Below the pieces are notes generated by a model. It did no database searches, had not been told where the DNA came from, and worked only from the letters and a program-made list of their open reading frames with translations. Positions 38,101 through 50,168 of a DNA stretch of 64,000 nucleotides are shown here, in pieces; position 1 is the stretch's first letter, and each line of letters starts with the position of its first letter. The position numbers were made by a program, and so were the translations under genes. The DNA is from Pisolithus tinctorius (Eukaryota; Basidiomycota; Agaricomycetes; Boletales; Pisolithaceae). The stretch covers positions 620,001 to 684,000 of the forward strand of contig JANFAH010000005.1 of NCBI GenBank assembly GCA_024663395.1, in the 5' to 3' direction.

Positions 38101-40367
38101 GGTCAAGGGCCTCTTGTACGACTCGCGACCTTTCCTCGTTCCATGCTTTGGCAATGTCGCTGTAACTGTCAGAAGCAAACGCATCGTTCAGCAGGCGTTC
38201 GAATCGACCCTTGGCCTCGTTCGTGAGATATATCGATACGTTAACTAGGTGTTCTGATTCGGCCGCAATTATGTGAAGGAACTGGGCACTATCCAACATT
38301 TGGCTAATCGGCTTGTGGTGCAGATACTTGAAGTTAAAGTATGGATGGTGTTCATCGATCTTGTTGATGCCCCGTTCTGTAGGTTGGACAGAAATTTGTG
38401 CTTCAACTTTGAAAAAGTCGCGTATTGTTTGTCTCAGAAGCGGGTCCTTCCCGAGTTCGGTGGCGAAGATCATTCGAGCACGACGTAGTAGCTCCGCAGG
38501 CGTCTGAGGCACCAGAGAATCGGGGTTGACGAATTGTTCCGCAAAAGCGGTCGGATTGAGCTCCTGATCCTCTACGAAGTTCGGTCTATCCAATGAAATG
38601 AAGTTTTGAACAACTTCGTGTGGACGGATACCATAGCCCTGGTAAAGTAAAGTCAAGGATATGTGATCACGGTAAAGTTGTATTCACCTCAGCAAGTTTT
38701 GAAACAACACTCTTCTTTGCAATTTCGTAGGCGGACACTCGACTAGGGGCCTTTCGCTTTCGGTCGGCAATTTCTTCGTCATCATGGAAATGCACGTCAA
38801 ACGCGTCCTGTTTTCTGGACTTGTATTTCATAGTGAGCCACTCTGTGCTGTCAGCTACCATCTCCACTGTGTCAATCTTGGGTTTGACGGTCTGCTCGAA
38901 ATAGTCGTCTTCTACGTTCAACCGGGAGTACGCGGCGAAGAGGGAGTTGCGCCGTTCCAGAAGAGAACGGTATTTCTGACCTAGTGCCTGTATCCTCCAC
39001 AGCTCAGCAAGACTGATGAGTTCGATTCGAGTGCGCATTTCTTGGGGGTTGAAATAAGAGATATAGTCACGCTTGTGCGTCCATATGTAGGGAACTTCGA
39101 ATTCTTGAACGAAGAGAAAACGGAGAGCATTTGTGACCGCCAAAACTAGTGCTTCGCGATATGAATAATACGGCCCGTTGTCAGAGAAGAAGTCCCTGGT
39201 CTTCCTGGCTGACAAGCGGGACGTGACCCAGGCAGCGGCATCGTCGATGTCTGATTCAGTAAGGTTTTGATGGAATGAAAGGGTGGAGGATTGTGAAAAT
39301 GAAGACGTGGCTAGCTGCATGCGTTCGGGGATATCTTGGACACGAATAAGATCATCATCTTCCGTCAACATACGGGCACGAATCTCGGATGGCTCAAACA
39401 CCTGGATGATCGGGGTCAACTTTGCAATGGAAGACCAGCTGATGTGGCACTTACATCCTGATACTTCATCTCTGGCTTCTGAGTCTCTTCGTCCGGTTCG
39501 ACCTCATTGTCTCCTGCCAGGGCCCAATCATATTCATGGCCGTCTCCGAAAACGTCGTGTATTGCCTCCCACGCGCTTAATAGAGCGTGAATAAAGTATA
39601 TTGCTGAGGATGTGGCACGAGACTCACCCAGCGTCGATTCCAGACAACTCGGGTATGGAACCCATAGCCCGCCTACGCTGTCTCTCCAATTTCTTCCTTT
39701 CGCGCCGCCTCTCCTCCCGTTCCTGTTCATCCAGGCCACCAGCTTCTTCCTCGTCTTCGTAATCTATGAAGTCATCCATATCTTCCTCATCCTCTTGCCC
39801 ACGCCCTGCTCGTTCATCGTCCCATATACGCTGAATGTCTTGAACCTGGGGTAAATCCTCATCGTCGTCCAGGTCATCTTCGGAAGACTCAACAACCTGT
39901 TTCCGCCTGGAAGAGGAAGAAGCGGGTGGAGACCCGTCTTCACGACCCCGGCGGAGACGAGTGAGGCGGCGATTTCTGAAGGAAGTACCCGTATTCTCCT
40001 CTAGAAGTTCGAGATCGTCCTCTTCTAGAGCATCCTCTTCTTCTTCTACTGGGTGTTCAGCACGGGTGGGTATTTGAGACAACATGTACTTACCGCGTCT
40101 GCGATGGCGTCTCTTTCGGCGTTTCCTGCGCCTCCGACGCTCCTCCTCCTCGTCTTCATCCTCCACCTCTTCGTCCTCGTCTACAATGAAGCCTTCCCTG
40201 ATCCTTTTTTCCTCTTCTTCATCGTCTTCCCCTTCTTCTGAACTGTCCGTCACGCCCACGCCATCTGCCATGGTCGCATCGCCAACTTCCTCCTCTTCTT
40301 CGTTGGATTGCATTGGGTCATCCTCATGGATGGCTCTATCGACAGGATCATCCGGCAGGGAGGACAT
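35104..40367 (-). CDS. SPT6: Transcription elongation factor and histone chaperone Spt6, 1577 aa
   Basis: Eleven exons from 40367-39628 through 39575-39455, 39401-38688, 38638-38003, 37945-37385, 37328-37152, 37102-36085, 36029-35862, 35806-35676, 35626-35541 and 35485-35104. Order: highly acidic N-terminus with basic patch (KRRKRRHRRRGK); Tex-like helical core; YqgF-like RNase H fold (VLAISWGKGDPQKDAITIVM ... RPDVIVVGGFS); helix-hairpin-helix (VCGLGPRKAHALVRKIASL); S1 domain (SGIEGIITPDYLS); SH2 modules (PSSKGVDHLAVTWKV, VRVTPESYCLFEAP) that bind the Pol II linker; and a C-terminal Thr-Pro/Gly-Pro-rich tail (TPARTPGHVTPGHMS). Spt6 travels with RNA polymerase II and reassembles nucleosomes. 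All phases close. The 740-nt first exon is uninterrupted. 163 bp separate its start from the divergent deaminase gene. Confidence 0.96.
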
Positions 40368-40530
40368 GGCGGTTGGATGTTGAGCGGGTGCCAGCGTGAG
40401 TCTAGCCGTAGATGATTACATAACACAGGTCGGGGTAGTGGCTGGGGTCCACTCCAGGACTCCAGGAGTACCTCCCCTACTACTATTTGATTATTGATTT
40501 AGAACTACTAGCATAGCGACTTACCAGACG
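40368..40530. promoter_or_regulatory. Divergent promoter, SPT6 and deaminase
   Basis: 163 bp between outward-pointing starts. No TATA box; an AT-rich stretch at about 40484-40505 is the only compositional feature. Confidence 0.5.
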
Positions 40531-41058
40531 ATGACGATGGCCGCCGAACTTGATGCAGAGTTCATGCTGCAGGCTTTGAAAGAAGCAGGTAAATGTGAAC
40601 CAGTGCAGACTGCTTTCTGTGTTGGCTGCGTGCTCGTCGTTCGTTTTCCCGACCAGGATCCCGTCGTTCTATCCACTGGGTATTCTCGTGAACTACCTGG
40701 TAATACACATGCCGAAGCCAATGCCCTGGCCAAGGTCCGACATCTCTCAACATCGCACATAGCCTCCCTCTTCCCATCACTCTTTCCCACTCCCACTGTT
40801 GACGCTCTCCTTGCGCGGGCCGATGTCTATACTACCTTGGAACCGTGCACCGTCAGAACATCAGGTCTCCCCCCTTGTGCCGATGCCTTGATACAAGCCA
40901 AGGTCAAGCGATGCATCATCGGAGTCGGAGAACCCGATGACTTCGTCAAGTGCGAAGGAGCGAGAAAATTACAGGAAGCTGGCATCGAGATTGTTTGGTT
41001 GCATGGCATGCAAACCGAATGTCTTGCTGCAGCACGGAGAGGGCATATATCAACATAG
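40531..41058 (+). CDS. RibD-like cytidine/deoxycytidylate deaminase-fold protein, 175 aa
   Basis: Single exon. Zinc and catalytic motifs are present: NTHAEANALAKV (His ligand and Glu proton shuttle) and EPCTVRTSGLPPCADAL (two Cys ligands). PC..R...PPC spacing and VKRCIIGVGEPDDFVKCEGA resemble the diaminohydroxyphosphoribosylaminopyrimidine deaminase step of riboflavin synthesis (RibD/Rib2 deaminase domain). The first 15 codons include two ATGs (40531, 40537), both usable. The substrate is inferred, since tRNA and nucleoside deaminases share the fold. It ends 57 bp from the stop of the convergent NRPS gene. A flavin link to the neighbouring FAD-dependent siderophore enzyme is possible but unproven. 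Confidence 0.8.
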   Translation: MTMAAELDAEFMLQALKEAGKCEPVQTAFCVGCVLVVRFPDQDPVVLSTGYSRELPGNTHAEANALAKVRHLSTSHIASLFPSLFPTPTVDALLARADVYTTLEPCTVRTSGLPPCADALIQAKVKRCIIGVGEPDDFVKCEGARKLQEAGIEIVWLHGMQTECLAAARRGHIST

Positions 41059-41115
41059 CAACAGACCCCCAACTTTATTGTCAGTACATGTTGATACATT
41101 TTGATTGCGTGTTAT

Positions 41116-44100
41116 TCACTCTAATAACAGAAGTCTCTCCACCGTCGCCGACCATGTCTTGATCACTTCCATAGCATGATCACTATCCATAAGTGCAGGT
41201 GCACTCTCGACAGACATTGTTATAGCGTCCAGCTTCTCGTCGATTACAATGTCAATCATTAGGTCGTCCTTGGAACAGAACACATCAATTTCCAACAAGG
41301 ACCACCATGTAATAGTATGGGACAAACCTTGATTAGCTGTGCTATGGGTAGCTCTTCGATGACTGATTCGTCGGCCAGGGCCACCGCTTCCGGCACACTG
41401 TAATCCACCTAATCAAGGTGAGTTCATTCTTCCCATTCTAACCAAACACAAAAACTTACCTGAACGGCTCTAAAGACCTCATTATCTGTAGGCCCCTGGG
41501 ACGTCCTGAAGACGTTGACGAAGACGTTTGTTAATGGAAATCGTCTTCCTTGAGTCACCCAAGTATCAACGTCTTCGAGTCTGGTTTGCTGAACGATGGC
41601 TGTTCGTCGGTGAAGGTCTTCCTGCAAGCAACGTGCGCCTTGTATCAAGTCATCCAGAGGGTCGACACACACTGGTAAGACGTTCATACACGGGAAGGCA
41701 AGTTTTTCCACTCCTTGGATCGAGCCTGTGCGGCCTGCATGCCAGAGTCCAAAGATGACTGGTTTGCGGGAAGTATAGATGGATTGCACAGTTGCCCAAC
41801 ATGCCAAGAGGATAGCGCTCAATGTTAAGTCAAGGGCTTGGGCTTTACGTTCCAACACTTTCGCCCCCGCGACAGCTGCTCTTGCGGTTACGATCGTCCT
41901 TTGTGATGATTTATGATTTTCCTGGGTAACCAGAGAAGGAAAGTAACTCGGAATGACCAATGAGGGTATTGCAGATTTCCAATAGGCCTTTTGCTCAGAA
42001 AGACAGCTCGCCGATGCGTTGAAAGAGCGTAGAAACGCAGCCATATCAGGGATACTTGTGGGCGCGTGGCCTTGACATAATAAAGTCAAATCATTTAGTA
42101 GGAGTGAAAGACTGAAAGCATCGTATTGGAAGTGATGCATCCGGAGGAGCAAGTAAGTGCCGTGGCCGGACAAAAGGAGGATCCCCCTTGTCTGGGGGGC
42201 GGTCGGTGCCATTGGTGACGAGACAATCGCTCTCATCCTGTTCTCGATGTGCGATTGCAGGTCACTGTCAGCCAACTCTTCTACTCTCTCCTCTTCTAAA
42301 GGTATCTTCATGTCTTCAGAGAACGTCACTATCCGAGGCTCCGTACCTCCTGGCGCGCAGGCGAACGTTGATCGGAGAATCGGGTGATATGTGACCAAGG
42401 CTTCCCACCCCTTGCAAACGTCCTGGGAGGCGACAGTAGGTTTGACCTTATACGCGAAAACGTGTTGGAATCGACTGTGGCCACTGTTCTGCCACGCCCC
42501 TATAAGCCATTTCATGCCTTCCGTCGCGTGGGTAACCGAGGCAATCCGCGGCTGTATTGCGACTGGGAATCTGTTGACCACCATCGCATATTCTTCCGGG
42601 GAGACCTCTGTGGGCCTAGTGGCATCGACTGTCGTATCCATCTCAGCCGTTTCCAAAGCAGTTCTACTCTTGGAAACAAGGTCTCCGATGCACTTGCTAG
42701 AGACTATATCGGCCACTGTTACTCTCAGACCGACCTCTCTGCACTTCGCGCCAAGGGCTATAGCAGTTATCGAGTCGATCCCAATGGCTGTGAGGGACAG
42801 AGAGGGATCGAAATCCTCCACTGGGCGTCCGGTAATAGAAGACAGAATACTCGCAAATTCGGGTGAAATGGTGGAAGACAATCCGGTAGGCATGACATCA
42901 CTGACGTCCTCGTGAACGGCAGCGGTTATATCACTATCACAGATGGCCATATGCTCTGGATGGTTTATCATCTCGTTCAACATCTCTTGCAGTTCCTCCA
43001 TTGCGGTGGCGATCTTCTGGCGATCCATGACGGTTTGAAGGCAAGCCATTTTAACCGAGAGACCGTCTTCCAGTTCATAAAACTCCACATTTAAAGGATA
43101 CTGGAGCAACCAATTAGTTTAGCGCGACTCGGGAAGGTAGGCAGAAAGTACCTGAACATGTGCACCGAACTCTTCAGAGGCATGCATCTTCCAGATCTTG
43201 CTATGATGGAGCGAAAAATTTGGCTGGAAGAGAAACAGGCTTTGGAACAGGCTTTCGAAACCCATATCCGTCCGAATGACACGAAGTGATATATGCTGCC
43301 GTGAAAGTGCGTCCACATTATTTTGGTGGATCTGTCGAATAAGATCTTGGTTGCTCATCCCGGCAACGAACTCCACGCGAAAAGGTACTGTAGTCTAAGG
43401 GATCATTATACCTCCGATCTTCGCCACCAAAGTGTACACGTACCAGCATAGGTCCTATGACATCTTCGGCACCATTGAAGGAGCGCCCTGACACTACGTG
43501 ACCAAAGACGATATCCCGCGATGATGATAATTTGGCCACGAATTTTGCCCATACAGCCTGTCCAATGCATTGCAAGGTGGCGCCAGCATCAGATAAGACC
43601 TGTTGTATCTTCTGTCGACTGAAAGACACCACTCGAGACGAAACGACCGCCTCAGAAGATCTCTGGAGCGCACAGGTAGGCAAACGAACTGGGCGATAGT
43701 GACGCAGCCTTTGCACCCAATATGCATTCGCGAGATGCTGCTCCAGCAAGATGCGAGGTAGCAGATCAAAAAACTGCATAGAGACCGGAACAGACTGTGT
43801 TAGGTACACCTGCTCGACAACCTCCAAGAGATTAGTAACTGATAGACCATCATACAGCGCATGATGCATCAGCAAAACGAGATGTGTTCCATCCTCCCCT
43901 TGGATTAGGCGAAGGTACACTGGAGGCACGGTAAACGCGGAGTCGTCGGTCGCCTTCAAATTTTCTACAAGCGTTATGATACTATCCTGTAGGGACTCTG
44001 CAGCCGGATTGTTGCATACCGCCCAATCACATGATGCGGCAGTGTGACAAGCCTGTATCCAGGTCTTCGCACTGGGCAGGTAATGAAATGTGGTACGAAG

Positions 44101-47100
44101 AATACTAAGATTTTGTACCACGTGGTTCCATGCAGTCCGCAGGCGACCCAAATCTATTTGCGGTTCTAGGGTCATCACAAACGTATGGAAGTACAGTTGA
44201 CCTGATGTGGCGAGAGTCTATAGATTGTCAGCACTACGGCGACGTCCAGAGTAGATACGACAATACGTGCCTGGGACAACATTCCCGCCTGAAGTTCAGT
44301 TGTGGGAAACAAGGAGACCTCATCTTCTACACACAATTTGTAAGCGAGTGGATCAACATATTCCTGGAGCCTCTCCAGCTCTCGGTGGAGAAATTCCCTG
44401 CTGCCGTCACCCGCCTCGTGCTGTACACTACGGGAGGGATCTGCGAAGACACTAAGTTGCCGCAGTGTGGGGTGTCTCAATATGTCGGCTGCAGTCGCGG
44501 TGTAGCCACGTTGTCGTAGGAACCTGGATAGACCAACAGCCCTAATCGAGTCCAGGCCTGCAGAGATAAGTGATGTAGTAGGCAGTAAATGCTCTGGTGA
44601 GACTCGTAGGAATTCGGATACTGCCATGTTGAGTGGCTGCAGGTCCAGAGTACCATTAACATCCTCCTCCTGGACAGGGTCCTTAGTATCCCAGTGTGCA
44701 GGTTCTGTGTGTCTCTTCGGGTCTCCTTGGATTGCAACCGGAAGCGAAGTAGTAAAGCCGTGCTCGAGAATGTCGAGAAGAGCAGTTTCGAACTTGGCGA
44801 GTATACATTCAACCGCCGATGGAAGGTTGTTGCACTCGTAGTACGCTGCTCGTATGACCAGAGCATCCTTCTTTCCATCGAGCAAGACTTCGACTGATAG
44901 CGGAAACTGTACGATTTGTCAGAACGCATCTTGTACAATAGCAGTCGGCCCAGCTCACATCTGGTCGTAACAGATCGCTGTGTAATACATGCCATGCTTT
45001 GAAATTTGTTTCGTCCTTCACGGTGACGGCGAACAGAGTGTCGATCAATGAATATCCGGGTCTAATCCAATTCTGGACCTTGGAAAGAGGGACGTGTTCA
45101 AAGGCTACTGCTGCTGATATGTCTTCCTGAATACGTCGAAGACAGTTTTCTGAACTGAGGCGAATCCGAGTTGGGAGCACAGTCAACGTGGGGTACGGAG
45201 CGCTTTCTATTCCGTCAACTGGAAGTAACCTCCCCGATCGAATGACCTGTGCAGTTCGTAAGAATCATCGAGCGATGACAGGTGAGATTACGTACACCGA
45301 AGACAACATCGTTTCGGTACTGGACATGTTGGGACAAGAGGATAGCGAACGCATACGTCAGCACCGCCTGTAAGGTAACCTTGTGCGAGGTGACGAGCTC
45401 CTGGATGGTAGAAAGTGACTTCGCGATGGGGACTTCCTTCCGTTGTGGCCGAGCGGATGGATGAATCTCCTTCAGCTGATAGGTGGACCACTCGAAACTC
45501 TTAAACCAGCCAGTCCAAAAATCACGAGCAGCGGAAGTTTCAGAATGATGCATATTTTCTAGCAATTCGTCCAAGCTGCAGACGAACTTAGAAGACCTGT
45601 GAATGACCTCGTCTTCCACAAACTTCAACATCACCGGTAACGATATGCCGTCAAACAGGGAATGATGGATGCTTAGCACCAACCTTCGATTGTCTTGTTG
45701 AAGGTACGCAGTCAAACGAAACAACGGTAAGGCTTCGGACGATCGGTTTATATCCTCAGCTAGAGATGAGGCTTCATCGGCAAGGAATGTCGTGCAAAAG
45801 GTATCGTCGTCATCTACTGAAGGGGGCTTCTCCGACCACGGGAGTATACACTCGTCAGGCCGCAAGACAACCTGGACAAGCTGACTACCAAAGAAGAACA
45901 CTGTCCTGATGACATGGGGTAAGGGCTGCCCTCCTTGGTCCCTTGCAAAGATGATACTGACCTCAAAATTTCTAACTTGTGCATGGTTGCTTCCCAGGCA
46001 TCCCGGAGTCGAGAATTTGGCACCGCATCAGATATCTTCATGACGACATGTTGCACGCATGACGTTGGAACTGAGTCAGAATGGTATAGAACGCCTTCCT
46101 GAATGGGCAACGGAGGCAGGACGCGTTCAACTCGTGACGGCGGAATAACCTTCTCGATCAATGGAAGCCAGTCCTCGGAAAACCTTTTGATGTACCCGAA
46201 ACTTCGGCCAGCATTCAGAGAAGTTGATTTGATTAGTGCGGACGTCCCGGCGATGGAAGGGTTCCGCATAATATCGGCCACTGAGACTGAAGCATCAAAC
46301 ATTCTTTTAAGATCGGAAGCAAATTGTGCCAGGGACAAGGAGTCCATGCCATAACCGAAGAGGTTCGCGTGTATGTCGAAAAGACTGGGATGTATCTTTA
46401 ATCGTCCCGATAACAGAGAAACTAGCTTCTCCACGATTCCAGGTGCAGGCAAGTGATCGGCGGTGCTCGTAAGTGTAGAATGCCCAAGGGCGATAAGCGT
46501 GTCGAATCTCGTCTCTTTGAATATCTGCGCTAGCGCTTTGCTGTCTGCCTTTCCATTGGGGTTAAGTGGGAACCAGCTGAGTGGTATGATATGAGCAGGG
46601 CGCATATAGCTCGCCAGCTCCTTCTCACAACCAGCACGTAGTGCCTCCAGCAAGCCCTCTGGGAAAGATATGACATAAGGCTTGACAGTGCGACGGGTTG
46701 TAATGGGCACTTGGTAATCCCATGCAACAAAACTAACCAGCTGCGCGGTGTTGCCGCTTGCAATCGATGGATGTGAAGTGAGGATTGTCTCAGCATCTAG
46801 TAGCAACCCCAGACCATTTTGAGCGGCCTGGCGCAGTACGGCTGCAATGCCTGCTGTTTCAATTCGTACCCCACGTAATTTGATTTGTGCATCGATCCTT
46901 CCTATGATATCTAGCGTTCCATCCGGCAACATCCGCACGAGATCACCAGTACGGTAGGCCCACGAGCCCGCGCGCGGCCATTCCATGAAGGACTTTGCAG
47001 TTAGGTCTGGCAAACGGTGGTATCCACGCCCGACGAGCGGCCCAGCGACAACAAGCTCTCCCACTGCCCCTCGTGGGAGAATGTTCAAGTCGTTGTCAAC

Positions 47101-49099
47101 GACATACGACGAAACGTTCGCAAAAGGCCGTCCGATGTTGCCTGTCGGTGTGCTGCTATCCACAAATCGTGCAGAACAGCCGATAGTCACCTCACTTGGT
47201 CTTATGGAGATCAGTCTCGCTCATGCTCAGAAAAGTGACCTTTACCTACTTACCCATAGAAGTTAGCTAACCTGACCTTGGGATGCTCTCCCCATTTGTC
47301 AAGAATCTGCCAAAGGAGTGTCGAAGTCAACGCGAGAGAAGGGTCACGAAAGCGTAGATACTTACCGAATCACTGATCTTTTCGCCACCGCTAGCAATAT
47401 ACCTCAACTTCATTGCATTCTCCGCTTCGTCTCGTTTAACGGTAGACATCGTTGCATCTATAAGGCTCGGGACGAGGCCGACGTGGGAAATCTCAAGGTA
47501 GTTGATGTGTTCCGTCAAGTTCTCCAACAATTCAGAACGCGGAGCGCCAACTATGGTCATGCCCAGTGACAGAGGTATGAAGATCTCGGCAAGGTGAACA
47601 TCGAAAGCCACAGCTGTGTCGTTTCAACTTATCGCACGGAAGAGAACGAAGAGAACGTGCGCACAAGCGACAGCAAGGTATCTTCCATTTCGAATGTCTT
47701 CCATCCGCACGTCAGCGGCGAAAAAGCTCAGGGCGAGGATCGCTTCCGAAAGTCCTTCGTGGGTCAATAGACAGCCCTTTGGATTACCCGTTGTTCCTAG
47801 AGACAATCTGATATGCAAAAACAGGCGATCCAATGTTCATCACAGCACACACCTGAGGTATACAACATATAAGAAAGGTTATGGGCAGAGGGTGGATCCA
47901 CGTCCGCGTCACTTATGCCGAGAAGAATCTCTTGAACCGATGGACTATCGACGTCGACAGACTCAATGTCACCGAAGGCACCAGCCAGGGTTGATGAGAC
48001 GATCACGAATTTAGTGCCCGAGTCTTGAGCAATATAGAGTCCTCGTTCCCTTGGCAGTTCTGGGTCGATCTGAAAACGGGTTCGTCAATACTACTCTTTC
48101 TCCGTTACAACTTCTACTGACAGGAACGTAACAGCCGCCAGCACGTAGAATGCCAAACAACACAACATGAAACATCGGGTTACGGTTCATACAAACCGCC
48201 ACCCTGTCCTCTGGAGAAAGACCCATCTGTAGGAGGAAACGTGCGAAGCGATTCCCACCGCGGTGAAGATCCCTATAAGTCAGAGGCTGGCAGTCTGGAA
48301 CGTTTCCCCCGGGCCGACCCAATCGAGGATACCAGCACACAGCAGTAGCACTAGGAGTAGATTTGACATGCGGGAGAATCACGTCCGTCACAATGCGAAC
48401 CGGCGGTATGTGGGAATAATAAGAAGCCCTGGACTCTGGTGGGAGGGCCTCCAAAGTCGAAGAGAGGTCGCCTGTCAAAGTGAAAGGCACTGCCATGTGC
48501 CTCGTCTCGGCGGTGGCAGCTTGAACCATTAGAGACACTACTTGACGAAGAAAAGTTGTCGCTACCGAATCGTGCATGCGATCATAGGCGTACAACAACG
48601 ACAACTGGCCTTCTTTTAACTGACAGAATAAGAGAGGTGTCTTCGTTACCGTTTTCTGATTTTCATCGTATGACCTGGAAAAAAAGGCAATGAATGGACT
48701 TTCTCCTTCTTTAAATTCCATAGTCTGTTGTAGTAAATGCGGGGGAATATGCAGATCATGGTTACCATCAACTGCAGCAAGTGCCAAGCGGACCGCAGTA
48801 GCCCACGTTGTTTGATCGTCCCATCGTAGGCGAAACGGGAATACGTTCGGATCTGGAGGCGTTAACAACCCGACGAGAACATCCGTGACACCGCAGTACA
48901 ACCCAAGGATATACGCATAGGCCACCAGTGCAAATGCGTCGAGGTTGGCACCTTGGGGTAAGGATGAAGTATCAAGAGGTACGACGGTCTCCCGGGTTCC
49001 ACTTTGTGGATGAGTACGGGTGTTGGACAGATCCAGAAGCTCCACGCGTCTATACCCGTCGAGGATGCTCGGACATGCCTGACTGGCTGGGTCGTTCAT
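41116..49099 (-). CDS. Hydroxamate siderophore NRPS, A-T-C-T-C-T-C, 2430 aa
   Basis: Fourteen exons: 49099-48122, 48069-47853, 47796-47665, 47613-47366, 47306-47254, 47200-45962, 45905-45296, 45246-44959, 44906-44271, 44217-43444, 43394-43152, 43100-41460, 41408-41328 and 41268-41116. Domains: N-terminal region (1-180); A domain with YTSGTTGNPKG, AYRTGDLVRMLPDG and PLNPNGKAD; T1 (GYGMDSLSLAQF, about 826); C1 with HHSLFDG (about 1038); T2 (SAGLDSIRAVGL, about 1371); C2 with HHALYDG (about 1587); T3 (AIGIDSITAIAL, about 1913); C3 with HHFQYDA (about 2129). All three carrier serines are present. One A domain must load all carriers. This layout matches, from memory, basidiomycete synthetases making basidioferrin or ferrichrome-like trimers of acylated hydroxyornithine. 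The ninth intron (44270-44218) is GC...AG. The divergent neighbour makes the hydroxyornithine precursor. Stop is tail to tail with the deaminase. Confidence 0.93.
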
Positions 49100-50168
49100 A
49101 TACGGAGGCGAACGGTGCAGAAGATGAGATCTACGTTGAGGTGATACAACAGGCCTGGGGTACTGACAACACAACGGGTCGCTAGGCCTTTTAATGGTTA
49201 GTAGTTAAGTCTAGGACTGTATTTGGACACTTCTCTGGAGATGATTCAACGGTTACAACACCCTGTTCACAAGGTCATTGCAGCCCGAAATTCATACACG
49301 TGTTTTTGGTCACTCGCAAATATCAAGTTTTGTGCCTCAGCTCTGTACTCCGCACCTCTGCACATCCGTATAAACTTCTAGCTACAGTACCGGCGGTTAT
49401 GAAGTATAAGTCAGTTTATTCTGGGAAATTAACTGGTGGGTACTATGGGGTAGACTAAGTGCTTGCGTAATCGCGGGTGGACAGGGTGCCTGCCGTGCGA
49501 AACGGCCTTTGGCATGAAGGGTCGTGTAACCAGGTGACAGCATCTGTGAAGCAGCTGCGCGACGCGGCTGTTGACGACTCTTTCGTACTTCAGCAAGCCC
49601 TCTCATTGGCCAACAAGTGTTTTACCGAGCGCGAAAGGAGCCTTATGACAAGTCACTTCCAAACGGAGGCATCCATATGCTGCTCATCCCCTCGGGTAGT
49701 TTTGCAGATGAGTCAGTTGCCGCGTGCTAAAGCTGGAGATTCCGAAGCTGACCGAGGTGATCAAGGCCGAAAGAACACCTGGGACCGAAATTACCAAATT
49801 AGGATGTCGCCAGCATTTTCGAATCTGGAAAGTGAGTATGACAAATTATTCACCCGACCTGTCAGCAATTCTCCCTTTTCGGGACCGTCCGTCAGCCAGT
49901 CGGGTTACGCTAATCTATCAGATAAGATTTCCGCAACTGTAAGCCATTCGTCTTGGTCCCCACTCTACACATGCGTTACACGTTCGCCGAAGTACGTATC
50001 AAATTAATTATCGGATACACATCTCTAGCGGGGGCTCAATAGCAAAAGATTTTAAGAGGAATCTATCAGTATGTCCCCGATTTCTCTGCGCTTGAGGTGG
50101 TCATATTGGCGTTCAAGTCACATACCTAGCCTATTTCGACTCTACACCCCTGCTCAGTGCAATTTGTT
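49100..50168. promoter_or_regulatory. Shared divergent promoter of the siderophore genes
   Basis: 1.07 kb between the NRPS and monooxygenase starts. I see no gene; a 176-codon plus frame (49477-50007) lacks an ATG start, domain or splicing logic. Several GATA-type cores occur, including TTATC at about 50009-50013 and CTATCA near 50063-50068, besides the strong site listed separately. Confidence 0.65.
49914..49925. promoter_or_regulatory. Iron-type GATA site (ATCAGATAA) in the siderophore promoter
   Basis: ATCAGATAA at 49917-49925 equals the ATCWGATAA consensus reported for fungal iron-repressor GATA factors (SreA, Urbs1 and relatives). It overlaps CTATCA at 49914-49919, a reverse-strand HGATAR core, so the site reads in both directions. 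It is 244 bp upstream of the monooxygenase ATG and about 815 bp from the NRPS ATG. Regulation by iron is inferred from this site and the genes' role. Confidence 0.7.

Noticed and set aside
39624..40367. Acidic repeat tract as simple-sequence DNA
   Set aside because: It is the normal acidic N-terminus of Spt6, in frame with the conserved core.
41116..49174. Several separate NRPS fragments, suggesting a broken gene
   Set aside because: All fragments join through 13 introns of 49-59 nt with phases closing to 2,431 codons; each domain motif is intact.
49477..50007. 176-codon plus-strand frame between the siderophore genes
   Set aside because: It begins at GTG, not ATG, has no domain or exon pattern, and lies in the shared promoter.
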